DNA of 64,000 nt from Aselliscus stoliczkanus (lineage: Eukaryota > Chordata > Mammalia > Chiroptera > Hipposideridae), in the NCBI GenBank assembly GCA_033961575.1, contig CM066727.1:87294501-87358500 (forward strand). Reading direction: 5' to 3'. Under the pieces are notes generated by a model that ran no database searches, was not told the origin of the DNA, and saw only the letters and a program-made list of their open reading frames with translations. The translations under genes and the position numbers were made by a program. Numbering within the stretch: the stretch's first letter is position 1; every line of letters starts with the position of its first letter. This document shows, one piece after another, positions 22,516 to 35,120 of this stretch.

Positions 22516-24025
22516 CGACCACAAACTTCCAGTCACTTATTACATTCAGAGGGCCCTCTAAGGCTCTGAAGGAGATGTTTCAAGGCTCTTAGGAAGCATG
22601 TCTGAGAGACTTCAGAGGTTATTTACTAAATACAACAATGAATTTAAACTTAATGTTCGAGAAACAACTACCACTACCATCATTTTCTCAACTACAAAGT
22701 AAATTGCATCACGTAAATATTAACTTTTAACCATACAAATAATTCAAACGAACTAGCTGAAAACACAGGTAAGAGCAAACAAGGGTCCATTTGCCTGGTA
22801 TCTATTTAGGGGGGCACTCTTAAGCTTATATGGATTGGTTCTTAGAAGTTGGCCCACAATCCCACAATTGAATGAGAGGCTTAGCACTATACTAGTCTTA
22901 CTTCTGCTACTTTAATTTCAAAGTGCATAGGGCCTATCCTGTCACTAAGTGGTAGTCCTTATCACCATCAACTATCACTTCTTATGGAACTTTTATTCAA
23001 TTCCCTAGTCCTTTGTTTTCAGACAGTCTCCCTTTTTCCCCAAAATGGAGTCGTGTCAGCCAGCCTTGCTGAGCACCATACGGAACAGCCTGTGCCTCAT
23101 AGCGTAAGAATGCTCTGCCTTATTGCTACAAGCCATTAAACTTTAAAGCACAGAATAGTATTCATGTGTCTAGCATTAGAAGAAGATAAAGCACTGACTT
23201 CATGGCCATTTGTCTCAGAATTTACTCTCATTACAGCCCTGAAAACATTCCACTGTATTGCCCCACCTCCCCCCCCCCCAGTTTTCTAGAGGGAGGGGCT
23301 TAGTCTTCAGCAGCAGAACCACTGTGTCAATTCTCAGGGTTAACCGAAGTACACTCTGGCTTTGGCAAGATTCCCAACAGCTGGTGCTATGGTCCCTAGA
23401 TTCAGGGCTGTGCTGTGTCAGCCAGCCCCACCATCCATGCAGCAATGGGCCGATTCGGAAGGAGCCACTGGAGGGCTTTGTCCTGAAGACAGTTACAAGA
23501 TTCGGAACGGAGTCGTGACCTTTGCTGAATGCTCAAAGTATGTCTACTCATCCAGGGACCCATGAGGCAGCTGACCTTGATGTGCTGAAAAGCAGAGTGA
23601 AGGGAAAATAGATCTGTCAAGAAACAGAAGGTCTTGGAGCCCAAAATTAACTTACTCCAAACATCCATCTTTGTTCCCAGTCTGAAATGTAGTCACATAA
23701 TTCAGCCAATGCCAGCTTCCAAAGAATTAACAAGTAGGTCGTTCTCTGTCAGAATAGAAGTCTGTAAGCCTTCTATTAAATTTGCAAAACCTGAGGGGAT
23801 GTGCCCTGTCCTTTGTGTCTTTCCATTCTCCTTCTTAGCACAACTAGCTGGCATTGAGCAAGTTCACCATAGATATTTGTGGAATGAATTGAATCAAGGG
23901 AAGCATCATGCTCCAGAAGCTAGTTTTCTGAGAAATCCCCAAGCTTTTGAGGAATGGCGAAGTGATCTGATAGCTCCAGTCACACCATGACTAGAAATGA
24001 ATATTCAGCTCCACAAACACACACA
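22516..24025. other. Single-copy sequence with weak L2-like end
   Basis: No gene was found. The 118-codon frame at 23634-23990 has no recognised domain. The segment 'atatttgtggaatgaattga' near 23,872 resembles an L2 tail. A pure C run lies at 23,268-23,280. Confidence 0.45.
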
Positions 24026-24053
24026 CCCCTCCCCCACCCCACCCCCAGGCCCC
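24026..24053 (-). repeat. C-rich tract, G-quadruplex-capable on the minus strand
   Basis: The pattern is C4-T-C5-A-C4-A-C5-AGG-C4. Read on the minus strand it gives five G runs of four or more with loops of one to three bases. It follows a short AC run. Confidence 0.8.
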
Positions 24054-24280
24054 ATTGTTTCCCTAAAGCAGTAGTCAAGTACTAGGACGCAGGTTTTCTG
24101 GCATGCACCTTCCTGGAATTCCCAGCATATGTTGACTCTGTGAGTAACAGTCAGACATTGGCTGCCACTATCTGTCATCAGATAATATCCTTTTCCTCCC
24201 ACTAGCCAACTGGCTTTTGAACCTGAAATACCCTTAGAAGGATATTTTCATTTCAGCTTGTAGTCTGGCTGCAGCCTCAG

Positions 24281-24309
24281 CCAGGCAGCCAGGCAGGCAG
24301 GCCGGCAGG
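24281..24309. repeat. (CAGG)n short tandem repeat
   Basis: About seven imperfect CAGG/CCGG units lie in the middle of single-copy sequence. Confidence 0.8.
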
Positions 24310-27300
24310 ATGCAAAGGTCACCACACATTCCTCCTGGCTCTGGGAGGCAAAACAGAGGCCTCTCAACATCAGGGCCTTGCCAGCCAACATCCACCCATC
24401 ACGACACATTCATCTCTCTAAAGGCCTCGCTCACCAGCCAACATCCTAACTCTATTATTCTGAGGTACTTGGCTCTCCCTAGTTCCTGTGGGGTAGCCTA
24501 AATGGGTGGCTATTTTCTACATGTCACAAATTGTGCTTCCTTTTCTATTGTCCGGCATCACTAATATACTAGCTATATGACTTGGTTTGCCACTCTCTTT
24601 CCAGCGTGCTTTAAGAATTTTTTTTGTCCTGAATATGCTTCCCGAAGACATGTCTCCAGTTTGGGGTAGCAGGTGTAGATTTCCTGTCCAAAATGTCCCA
24701 CTGGTTAACCCTCCAGAAAGGCAAGGGTCCCCTTACTCCCATGGAGTGGGCAAGGTTACAGCTGGGTCCTCAGGAACAGATACCCAGATCAGAGGCCCAT
24801 CTTACTGGGGTCTAGGGGTGACAGCAGATCATTCCTCTTCATTAATTAGGTTGTCAAGAATCCAAGAGTGTATCCATTACTTCTTTTCAAAAATTTTACC
24901 TTCTTAATAGATTGCTGCTTTTGTTACAGCTTGAAATGTTTTTGTTACAATTCACTTGTTAATACCAGAATATTTTTATGGATTTCCTATGGATATATAT
25001 GAAGAATAATTTTATGTGGTGCACTTATAATTGTGTGTGCTGCATTATCAAGTACTTACTAGATAGAACAATTTTGATGAGGCATTGATAAGAATTGAAT
25101 CCTCAGCTTAAAATGTTACATATCTGATAGTTAGAATAATTTATCACAGAATAGCTCCTGGCTCCTTCCATTTCAACTCTTGATTATCTTCTATTACCCA
25201 CATATTTCTGGTACCAAGTGCCTCAGAGTCTGTTGACATTATCAGTTCAGTCATGGCACTGGTTGAGTCAGTGCAGGGGGCATTGGGAGTGTTTCTGGAA
25301 ACCACTCCTAAATAAGAGTGGCTAGAAATATTTAACTGTACACGGAAGTGACTGAGAACCTCATAAATATATCCCACTAACCCAAACTAAATGTTTGCCT
25401 AACTCCACTTCCCTTAGCCTGGTCCCAAAAATGCCTGCAGCCACCAATTCATGAAGTATGATGGAGAGGAAGTCACACAGGAAAGAGGCAGTGGTCTTAA
25501 CCAGCTATAGGTAATTTATCTGAGGTGTACAAATTTTACAAAAACATATGGTCATGTGAATGAAAACTTTTCTAGGGATGTCACAAAGCTGTGAAGTAAA
25601 GGGTTCTGAAGCCAAGGCTTGATTATCTTTATGTAAATCTACCCTGGCACCAACCAATCAGAACAGATGCTGGGCAGAACAACCGGCTCCATTAATTCAG
25701 TCACACACTGGCTGAATGAGCCTCCCAGGGTGCTGATACTGACGTTCATAAATATCTTTAGATGATAAATGCCCATAAAGACCAGATTCTCATTCTAACC
25801 TATTAAAAGTTCTGTTTTGCCATCCTTTCTTTTATTAAACAATTCATTCTTGCCTTCTTTCAAACTTTCATTTTCTGGACTCTTAATCTCTTTCATTTTT
25901 TATGATATTGCAGCTTGATCTAGGCATAGTAGACATTTTTTAAAATTCTGCATTGTATTAAGGGGTTTTACAAAGGCAGGATCACAGAATAACATATCCC
26001 CAAAAGAGGATATCAGAAAAAGTAGCTTGAATTAAAAGGCAAAACATGTAGATCAGGCAAAGGAAGGTATTAAGCAGTAAATTGATGATCCCACAGACCA
26101 AGTTATGGAGAGTCCTAAGAAGCATTTGCCAACACAGTGCCCACCCTGAGACTGGGTCACAGCCAGACCTAAGTGTCTCTTTACTAGTTTCTCCTGTAGA
26201 ATGTAAGAGAACAGGAACTGCACCCTTCATCCCATGTGCCCTACATGATACAAGTACAATAAACAAGCTTTCTAACTGGGTGAATAGATGAGTGGTTGAG
26301 CATGGGAAATGGTCCTTCACTGTTGGTGGCTAGGAGTCATTGGAAACCTGGGCAAGTGTGATTCTGGCGAAGGTGAGGCAGAGGAAATCAGCTCAGAGAA
26401 ATTCTGGAAAAGTGTTGTTTGTTAAGGAAACTCATTGTGGATACATGCTACAGGATGTAGGGAGTGAAGGGTAAGGGAAGTACCGCAGTAAACAGGGTCA
26501 AACATCTGGGTTTTATTTTATAAAAGAAGGTATCCAAAAAGAAGGGCTAGGGCCCAAAGTAGAGAAGGGACCTGGGGGCCAGGAGGCAGGCTAGGGAAGT
26601 GTTAAGGGAGGGTGACAGAGGGCCTTCATGAAGCTAGTGACTTAGTGAGTCTGTACGATGTGGTGTCCTGGATCATTTCACACGAGCCCTTTAGCACCTT
26701 GTAGGACAACGCTCACCTCCTGAGCCACGATACCAGCACAAGTGAGTGAGCTTCCTGGTGAAAAGGAGTGACATCACAAGACAGACTCTTCAGCCTTCCC
26801 CTAGAAGGGGATGTTGAGGTCCTTAGAGGCATGAGGTGATGGGAGAGAAAGCAACTTACCAATGGCAACAATGGACTTGGGATGCTTGGAAAGGTCCTGA
26901 TGGGGAGAAAAAGCATTCTGGTTCAGCGAACTAATTAACAAAACAGTTTCTTATAGTCTTTCCTCTAATCACAAACCATTCATTTATTTTCCTCGGTGTT
27001 CTCCAAGATTGCCCTCCTCCCATTTCCACCGAGGTTTCCTAAACTCAACAAAATTGTCGAATGGGTTATAACCATGCTGAAAAGCAGTGAGGGAAGAGTA
27101 CAACCTAATTTACTCCATTTTGAATTCGTAGTTTGCTTGCACCTGATCTTTTCCTGACCTGCTACTCCAAAGTTCACAGTAGTCCTTCTTTAGATGGATG
27201 TATATTTTACCTAAATGAATTACTCTGTGGTTATAATTTTTAAATTTCATCTTAACTGTGTTTCCTTCCCCAACTGACCAGGTCTATGATAACTTTTAAT

Positions 27301-27769
27301 ATAACTGTCCCTGGTGCCAACTTTCGCACCTAACACTGTGTTACACACAAATTGAATGTCCACACCAAACATTCATTCAGATGTAGGAACCACAAAGAAG
27401 GATGCTAATTTCCTCTTAAGCCAGGTTTTTCCACATTTTCTGTTATGCCTATTTGATTCTTTGACCTAAACAGAAATCTAGAGAGAGTGAGAGAGAACGA
27501 GAAGTTCATTCTGGAAGCAAAAGATCATGGCCTTTCTATTTCATTGGCTGGCAATAAAACCTGAAACTCCATCATCATGTTGCCTGGCAACCTAAGAAAT
27601 ATTGTTCTAATTAAACAAAAACTATCTGGAGTAAATTCATGATGAATGGCTGAAAAGCATTATATCATTCTGCATTCCACCATTTAGCCATTAACAACAG
27701 ACACCTTGGAACAGTTCACCCCAAGAAAACAAAAACAAATGTAGTGACATCACCAAGAAGTAGCCTGGG
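24310..27769. other. Long single-copy stretch, no gene recognised
   Basis: This is the longest part of the window without a confident repeat. Frames of up to 112 codons (25982-26320 minus, 24587-24907 plus) show no conserved motif. The AT-rich portion 24,900-25,380 and the segment 25,640-25,720 would be worth an alignment for conserved non-coding sequence. I see no CpG island, polyadenylated exon or RNA gene. Confidence 0.5.
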
Positions 27770-27900
27770 GACCAGGAAATGCACTGGACCAGGATCAGAA
27801 ATCCTGGGCAAGCCTCATAACCTTTGGGGGCTCAGTTTATTTATCTGCAAAAAGAACAAGTAAAGTTAATGAACTCTGACATTGCATGACTCAAAAGAAA
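27770..27900 (+). repeat. MIR SINE fragment
   Basis: The segments 'gggcaagcctcataaccttt' and 'ctcagtttatttatctgcaa' match MIR in the sense direction. Confidence 0.75.
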
Positions 27901-28299
27901 TAGTAAAAACAGAGAGCATAGTAACAGTCATCTTTTCAAACTGCAGCACTTATGATACTTTTGTAGGCCATGAACAATGATACACAGGCCTAAAGGGTGA
28001 AAGTCATCCATCTTACCTTAAATAAAACCTACAATGGGTATTCGTTAATTTCCTATTGGCTACTGATGCCCCTGTTATTACAAGAAATTCCTTTAATTTA
28101 GGAAAGCAGATGCTCAGAATTATAGAAACTGCTCACCTTATTAAGACAAAAATATATCCTGGAAATTTCTTCAAAACTATTGTGGTGAGCAACCCCAGAG
28201 TCAAGGAGCTCTAGCAAAACTAATGCAACTTATTTGTGGAAATCATAAATGAATAGACTATAAAGCTATCCAAAAAGAGAAGCTGCAGTTGAAAATGGA

Positions 28300-28540
28300 A
28301 AACTGCAGCAACAGAGTATAGCATGGCAGTTAAAAAACAAAAACTCTGGGTTCGAATCCTAGCTCTACCACTTACTTGTTGGGCTGTTATATAAACTCTG
28401 TGTATCTCAGTTTATCCATCCATATGTGGGTATAAAAATAATACACACTCCTCTTATAGTTATTGTAGGAATACAATGAGTTATTAATACGCTTAGAATA
28501 GTAGCTGACACATAGTCAACTGCCGTTGTTATTTCTGGCA
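28300..28540 (+). repeat. MIR SINE, nearly full length
   Basis: The segments 'gagtatagcatggcagttaa', 'gggttcgaatcctagctcta', 'ccacttacttgttgggctg', 'atctcagtttatccatcc' and 'gtagctgacacatagtcaac' track the MIR consensus from its tRNA-like head to its tail. Confidence 0.9.
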
Positions 28541-28554
28541 TGATCCAATAATTG

Positions 28555-28780
28555 TTCATAGCAGTGCTGGAGTCAGATGGGCCTGGAGTCAGCCCAGCAC
28601 TACTGGTTATCAGCAATGACCTGTTGGGCAAGCTTCTTAACCTCTCTAAACCTTGGCTTCTTCATCTATCAAATAGGAATAGTGATAATTTACCTCAAAG
28701 AGTTTTTGTGAGGATTAAATGAGATAATGCTTGTGACAGGCATAGCACAATATAGCTACCATGAATCATTACTGCCCAAG
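28555..28780 (+). repeat. Second MIR SINE adjacent to the first
   Basis: It starts about 15 bases after the preceding MIR and is in the same orientation, with 'gggcaagcttcttaacctct', 'ttggcttcttcatctatc' and 'gtgaggattaaatgagataa'. Confidence 0.85.
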
Positions 28781-28869
28781 GTTCATCAAGAAATTTCTCT
28801 GCAATTTCTTTCATTTATTGTTGTTTTCTCCATGCCATAAAAACATAACAGTATGTTCCGAGATATTTC

Positions 28870-30108
28870 AATGTGGAAATACTAGTCTTTCAACAAATGA
28901 TGCTGGGAAAATTGCATATCCACATGCAAAAGAATGAAGTTGGACCCCTCCCTCACACCATATGCAGAAATTAACTCAAAATGAATCAAAGACCTAAATG
29001 TAAGAGCTAAGCCTTGGATTAGACAATGCTTTCTTTGCTATAAAACCAAAAGCACAAGAAACAACATTAAAAAATAGATAAATTGGACATCACCAAAATC
29101 AACAACTTTTGCACTTAAACTTATACCACCAAGAAGGTGAAAAAACAACCCACAGAAAATAATCACATATCTGATAAGGGACTTATATCCAGACTACATA
29201 TGGAACTTTTATAATTCTATAATAAAAAGACAACCCAATTAATAAATGAACAAAGGATCTGAATAGACATTTCTCCAAAGAAGATATACAAATGCCCAAC
29301 GAGCACACGAAAAAATTCTCAACATCACTAGACATCAGGAAAATGAAAATGAAAATCACAAGGAGATAATCATTTCACATCCACTAGGATGAGTATAATT
29401 TTTTTTTGAAAAGGCAGAAATAACAAGTGCTGTGAGGATGTAGAGAAATTGGAACCCTCATTTACATTGCCAGTAGGAATGCAAAATGCTGCAGTCACTT
29501 TGGAAAATAGTCTGGCAATTCCTCAAAGGGTTAAAATTCCTCATAGAGTTAAGATAGGATCCAGCAATTCTACTCCTAGGTGTCTACCCAAGAGAAATAA
29601 AAACATACCCACCCAAAAAATTGTACACTAATGGTCATAAAAGCATTATTCGTAATAGTCAAAAAGTAGAAATCAAGGTCCACCAACAGATCAATGTATA
29701 ATTAGAATGTGTTATATCCATAAAATGGAATCGTATTTTATAATAAAAATGAATGAAGTACTGATAAATGTCACAGCATGGTAGAAACCTAAAAACAGCC
29801 AATCACAAAAGACCCCATATTTTATATGTGGATTCCATGTATAAGAAAAGTCTAGAATGGTTAGTGTCACAAAGTAGATTCGTGGTTTCCCAGAGGTCGG
29901 GGTATGGAGGAGAGTGGTTAGGGAGAAAGTGGAGACTGAGTTCTAATGGATACAGGGTTTCCTTTTGGATGACAAAATGTTCTAAAATTGATTGTCATGA
30001 TGGCTATGGGGCTGAATATACTAAAAACCACTGAATTGTATACTTTAAACGGGTGAATTGTATGGTGTGTGAATTGTATCCTGATAAAACTGTTATAAAA
30101 AATAACAA
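28870..30108 (+). mobile_element. Old L1, ORF2 3' part and 3' UTR
   Basis: This is about 1.2 kb of L1 in sense: 'caacaaatgatgctgggaaa', 'tcaaagacctaaatgtaaga', 'ggatctgaatagacatttct', 'gatccagcaattctactcct' and the 3' UTR ending 'gggtgaattgtatggtgtg'. Several frameshifts and stops break ORF2. The spacing is that of L1MA/L1MB elements. Frames at 29449-29631 and 29768-30034 belong to this element. Confidence 0.9.
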
Positions 30109-31225
30109 TGGAAATTTCAGAAGCCTCCTCATCTTGGAGGACCAATTCTATAGAACTTCAGATGGGCCCCTGGCTCGTCTTCCAGCAAAAGCAGGCAACT
30201 GAACTACTTGGATAGCACCAAAGATAGAAGGAGCCTGGAAGAGACACCAGAACTAATTGCTTAGTGCATGTGAATGTCCTGTAGCCCTTCCCTTCTTTGG
30301 ATGCACAGTCAAAAGTTCTTTGGAGATGCAGATAAACAGAGCACCAGCCCTCTTCTCCCCAATAAAAGAGAACTGGGTCACACTACAAATAAGAAGTTCA
30401 TTTTCCTTGCGCAAGCCCCATCACAGGAATCCTGTGTACCTGTAAGGACCCTCAGGAGAGGGGCCACGAGGGAGACTGCGTGTTGGAGGATGGTGTGCCA
30501 AGAAGTTGAAAGCGAGGAAATTAGAGAATGAGGCTGCTGATCAGCAGTGTGCAAATGGTGGGGACTGTGGTGTGGTATTTGAAGCTTGACCTCAAAACGA
30601 AGTCCTGAGGTTTTGAGTCTTTCATATAAAAAAATTATCTTATTGTCTTCATACAGTATTATTGCACATTCCTTCTAAGGACCTAGTACTTAAAATTTGG
30701 GATGTGTGAGATGGTAAACAAAGAGCTCAACAGTTATACTGGAGCAGAAAAATACTCAAACAGAAACAGAAAAGTTTTACATGTTTCTTTCCATCCTTTT
30801 TATTTCTCATTTATTTAGTCTTATTTCTTCTCCTTTCTTCCTTTGCCCCTCTTTCCCTTTTCATACCTCCTATCACCTTTCTCTCTCTAGCCTGGTCACC
30901 AGATTTTTAGGAAGCAGTTGGTGAGCTCGTCAGAACATGCATTTCACACTGTCTTTGTAGGCTCGTACCTACCTTTGCACTTCACAAGAAAGAGGAACTC
31001 AAACACGATTCTTGTTGTTTAAATTAAATGTTACTGTGCACTGATTATTAATCATACAAGTTAAGCCCTATTTCTGCAGACGGATGCCATTTCCTTTCTT
31101 TCTGAAACAGGAAAGATATATCTTAGACCTTAGACCCAGATGCCTGACTGCTTATTTTCCAGGCCACTTTCTTCATATGCACATTCCTATTACTTCCCAG
31201 GATTCTCCTGTGAAAACATATCAAG
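30109..31225. other. Single-copy sequence, no gene seen
   Basis: Only short frames (30257-30445, 30274-30531, 31140-31391) and T/C-rich stretches near 30,785-30,895 are present. No gene or repeat was recognised. Confidence 0.5.
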
Positions 31226-32040
31226 CAGTTTCATTCTTCTAGGTCAGAGTCTGTGGCAGACTGTATTTTTTCAAATATGGCCGCGCTATCATGTTCCATC
31301 CTTTCAATGTGATATTGACACTTCCCCATTAAGAGATGGGGTCTACGGTGTGTCAGCTATAATTGACTATATATATAGTCACGGGATGTAGAGTATAGTG
31401 TGGGAGTGGAGTCAATGAAATTGTAATAGATATGGATGATATGGGGGGGGAGTGGGGCGGCGGATTGGGGGAGGGGGTTGTCACTTTAAGGGGTAAAAAG
31501 TATAATTATTGCACTGTGTTGTACACCTGAAACTATTTTTTTTAATAAATTAATTTAAAAAAAAGAAAAAAGAGATGGGATCTATGTTCCATCCCCTTGA
31601 ACCTGAGTAGACATTTCTAACTCTTCCACCAATGGAGTATGACCATGTGACTTCTGAAGCTAGATCGTAGGAGGCACTATAGTTTCCATCTAGCTCTCTG
31701 TCTCTTAGGACACACGCATTGGCATCCCTGAGCCCTGATATAAGAAATTTGACCCTTCAACGCTGCAATGATGGAGAGACAATGTAGAGGACCACATAGA
31801 GAGGGAGCTGCCCGAGGAGTCCCAGCTGTTCCAGCCTTCAACTGTTTGAGTCTTCCCAGCCCAGGCACCAGAATGTGAATGAATGAGCTGTCAGATGATC
31901 CCAGGCTTCAAGCCACCCGGTTCAACACAGAAGGGAACAGAAATGAGCTATCCTTGCCCAGACTGAAGAAGACTTGTGAGCAAAATAAAGATGATATTGT
32001 TGTTGTTGCTGTTGTTTCGAAGCCAGCAAGTTTTCTTTAT
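31226..32040 (+). mobile_element. MaLR-like LTR, split by an L1 3' end
   Basis: The parts 31,226-31,346 and 31,570-32,040 together resemble a solitary LTR of an old non-coding ERVL-MaLR-type element. Matching segments are 'tgtgatattgacacttcccc', 'cagctgttccagccttcaac', 'gagtcttcccagcccaggc' and 'gtgagcaaaataaagatgat'. No internal retroviral genes are present. The subfamily is uncertain and an unrelated old repeat is possible. Confidence 0.5.
31347..31569 (+). mobile_element. Short L1 3' UTR insertion
   Basis: A severely 5'-truncated L1 that contains only 3' UTR: a G-rich segment at 31,443-31,477, then 'attgcactgtgttgtacacc' and an AT-rich tail. Target-site duplications flank it: aagagatggggtcta at 31,332-31,346, and a copy with one change at 31,570-31,584. 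A related fragment is at 62,487-62,620. Confidence 0.8.
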
Positions 32041-32324
32041 GGACCCTCTGGCACAGCATGTGTTACTAGGATGCCTGCCCCTCCTTTACTATTCCACAGA
32101 AGCTGCTCCTCAGGGCAGGGCTAGAGCAGAGAGAAGGTTAAGCTGGCTCCTCTGAAATGCTTTCCAGGGTAGCACCCAAGGGACTAGACATCTTTCTCCT
32201 TAGATATCTCCAGCCAGAGGTGCCTCTGCCCATGACATGGAACTGTCCAAATAACACTCATGGTCGTTCCATTTCTTGGAAAGGCAAAACCATTTACCAT
32301 GGGTAAATTTTAGAAACATAGTGT
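32041..32324. other. Single-copy sequence, no gene seen
   Basis: No repeat or gene was recognised. Confidence 0.45.
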
Positions 32325-32690
32325 TGAATTGAAAAAATGACAGAGAAAGAGTACCTACAGAATGATTCTATTTTTAGAAAGCTCAAAACCAACAAGGCAA
32401 GATAACATTTTACAGATACAAACAGATATAGTAAAAAAATATGAGAAAAAAAGGCAAGAAAGTAGTCAGCATAAAATTAAGGGTTGGGCAGGAAATGAGA
32501 TCAGGCACACAGATGGGATTGTAAATGCGTAAGGGGTAAGTGATGGATTCAAGGATGCTCATTTGACTATTATGCTTCATAAATTACATATATATGTATG
32601 TATTACCTGTACTCCTTCATGTATATAAAATACTTTATAACAAAAAACATAATTGAAAAAAATAAATGTTATGGTAATAAATGTTTCCAA
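32325..32690 (+). mobile_element. Probable old L1 3' UTR
   Basis: The segments 'gaatgattctatttttagaa', 'gattcaaggatgctcatttg' and 'ataaaatactttataacaaa' are arranged as in old L1 tails. An A-rich end at 32,692-32,703 follows. Confidence 0.5.
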
Positions 32691-32814
32691 CTAAAAAAAA
32701 AAAACAACCTCTTGGCATTATCCGATGAGTTGCCAACCCTGCTTATTTATCCCCTTTCTTGCCCCATTCACATGGACTCTGTCTAGATTTGGTCCTGGTC
32801 CCCCCTCCCCAGGA

Positions 32815-33430
32815 CCCTCATTGTGGCCTCCTAACTCCCTGTCCATTTCTTCCTTCCATCATACCCCAGGTATACAGTGAGCCTTCTTGAACCATAACTC
32901 TGATCCTGTTTTCATAACTTAGTACCCTTCAGTGACTCCTCGTGGCCTTTGGGTAAAACCTAGAGCTTGATTTTCTGGGACTGGCATTTGAGGCCCCTAC
33001 CATCCATTTGCTTAATACTCATTAGGCTCCAGCCAAACCATGCCATTTCCCATTCATGCCTCATGTCTCTCCCCTTGGTGTCTTTGTCCTGCTGTTCCCT
33101 TTGCCTCTCTCCCACTTCTCTACCTTCCTATCCTAGAAAGCCTAGTTCCAACTCATCCACTGTCATCAGGCCTTTCCTAATCCATCCCTGTGATAGACAT
33201 ACACACAGTACTCCCCCCTCTCCATTGTTCTAGGACTCTGAGTGTTATCAGCTGGGACATCATCACTTTCTGCCGTGCAGTACTGGTGTGTTGAACCTGC
33301 TCATTCCCCCTGTGAGACGACAAGTTCCTTTAGAGCAGGAGTCATATCTGATTCCTTTTTTTATCCTCACACACACATATCAAACAGTCAATATTTTTAG
33401 GATGAAGGTGTCATAAAATGAATGAATTCC
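32815..33430 (+). repeat. L2 LINE 3' end
   Basis: The order 'cttcagtgactcctcgtggc', 'gcatttgaggcccctaccat', 'ccagccaaaccatgccattt', 'acgacaagttcctttagag' and the tail with 'gaatgaat' is that of an L2 3' region. The 88-codon frame at 32967-33233 lies within it. Confidence 0.75.
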
Positions 33431-33711
33431 ACATCTAGATCTATCCTAGGCCACACTATAAAGATAAGAAAATTTGTGTTCGGTGTCTCCAGCCTACCCA
33501 GCCAGTTGTCCTCTCCTGCTAGGAGCTTATGCCCTCCCCACCCATCTACCACAAAACTTCATGTTCACTAGTTCAAACAGAATCTGCTTTTGGAAAAAGA
33601 CCTGATGAATTCATTCACACTACTGTATAAACTATTGAGAAGGCTTCTGATTTACTGCTCTTTTACTGAGAAGTACTTATTTTGTTAGCAGAAGACAAAG
33701 TGAAAGAATAT

Positions 33712-34166
33712 ATCTGTACTGGATTGACTAATGTCATTCCCCCCCCTCAATTCATGTCTCCCCAAACCTCAAATTGTGACCTAATTTGGAAATAGGGTCT
33801 TTGTAGATGCAATTGTTAAGATGAAGTAATACTAGATGAGAATAGGCCCTAAATCCAATGATGGTGTCCTTATTAGAAGTCCATGAGCGATACAGACAGA
33901 GGGAAGATGGCCATGTGAAGAAGCAGAAATTGGAGTGATGTAGCTACAAGCCAGGAATACCTAGGATTGCTAAAAACCACCAGAAGCTAGAAAGAGGCAA
34001 GGAAAGATTCTTCCCTAGAGTCTTCGGAGGAATCATAGCTCTTCCAACACCTTGATTTCAGACTCCTGGCCTTCACAACTGTGAGAGAATATATTTCTGT
34101 TTTAAGTCTCCCGGGTTGTGTAAGTATTTTGTTAAAGCAGCCCAGGAAACTAATACAACATCTGAA
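33712..34166 (+). mobile_element. ERVL-MaLR solitary LTR (MLT1/MST type)
   Basis: The sequence contains 'taatttggaaatagggtctt', 'ggccctaaatccaatgatgg', 'gaaggccatgtgaag'-like sequence, 'accaccagaagctagaaaga', 'caccttgatttcagactcct' and the end 'aggaaactaatacaaca'. This matches a MaLR LTR from end to end. There is no internal region and no protein. A clear 5-bp target duplication was not found. Confidence 0.8.
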
Positions 34167-34724
34167 ATGCTGGATTATCAGGCACCACTGGACCCGTGGA
34201 AGAGATATATTGGGGGGAAACTCTCAGTGCCCCAGGAGAGACCTACAGCACCTGTTCTACCTGTCCAAACCACAGGGCTTGGCAGGTAAAGGGAAGGAGC
34301 ATGGCTGAGTCATGGATGAACTCTCAATCATCACTACCGACACCTTGCAAAAATGTGGGGACCAATGAACACCCACTTGCTTTTGCACTGGGTTTGTTCA
34401 GCTGGGTGGGCTGAGACCAACGTCAGGAGCAAGGCTAGGAATACATGAACTAATGCAATGGCTGTTACACTTTTGGTATCATTGATCCCTTTAAGAACAT
34501 GGTATGACCTAGGGACGCTCTCTCAAGAAATGCATGCACGAATCCCCTAAAATTTGCATAGAGCTTCAAAAATTTCACAGGTCCCCTAAAGCCTCTGCAT
34601 GATGTAAGACCTTTGATCTTCTAATACAACAATGATGCGGCTAAATTTAAACTTACAGAAGATATGCACTTCCAACACTGGTTTACGAGTAAGTTCTGTT
34701 TCTGTACATGAGCATTTAGTACAG
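34167..34724. other. Single-copy sequence, possible DNA-transposon relic
   Basis: A segment at 34,460-34,620 (gatccctttaagaacatggt, then acaggtcccctaaagcctct) resembles an ancient repeat that I cannot name. No gene was found. Confidence 0.4.
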
Positions 34725-34910
34725 GGCAGGAGACCAGTAAATCGTTGGCATTAGATAGATCTTGAGTTAAATCTCAACACTCCCTTTCATGAAAAAATTT
34801 ATTTAAACTCTCTCGGTATCATTGTCTCGTCTGAAAAAATGAAGGATAGCTTACCAACCTCCCAGGGCTATTGTGAGAATAAAATGAAGTAATGTCAGTT
34901 ATAGACTCCC
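34725..34910 (+). repeat. MIR SINE
   Basis: The segments 'gatcttgagttaaatctcaa', 'ctctcggtatcattgtctcg' and 'gctattgtgagaataaaatg' follow MIR in the sense direction. Confidence 0.7.
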
Positions 34911-34914
34911 AAAG

Positions 34915-35120
34915 TGCCCTGACTTCCCTCCATAGGGCTTTGCTCCCTTGTAATCATTCCAATAAGCAATTGTTCAGTGGCTGTCACCCTCAGTGGATTA
35001 TAAGCATTCAGAGGGCTGTCTTCACAACTGTATCCTCAGGGGCTCTATAATTGTTGAGGGAATGACTGTATTTCTCAGCACAGTGCTTGGTGCATGGCAT
35101 AGGCTTGATAAATGACAGCT
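34915..35120 (+). repeat. L2 LINE 3' end fragment
   Basis: The segments 'gtggattataagcattcaga', 'cacagtgcttggtgcatggc' and 'aggcttgataaatgacag' match the L2 3' terminus. Confidence 0.65.
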
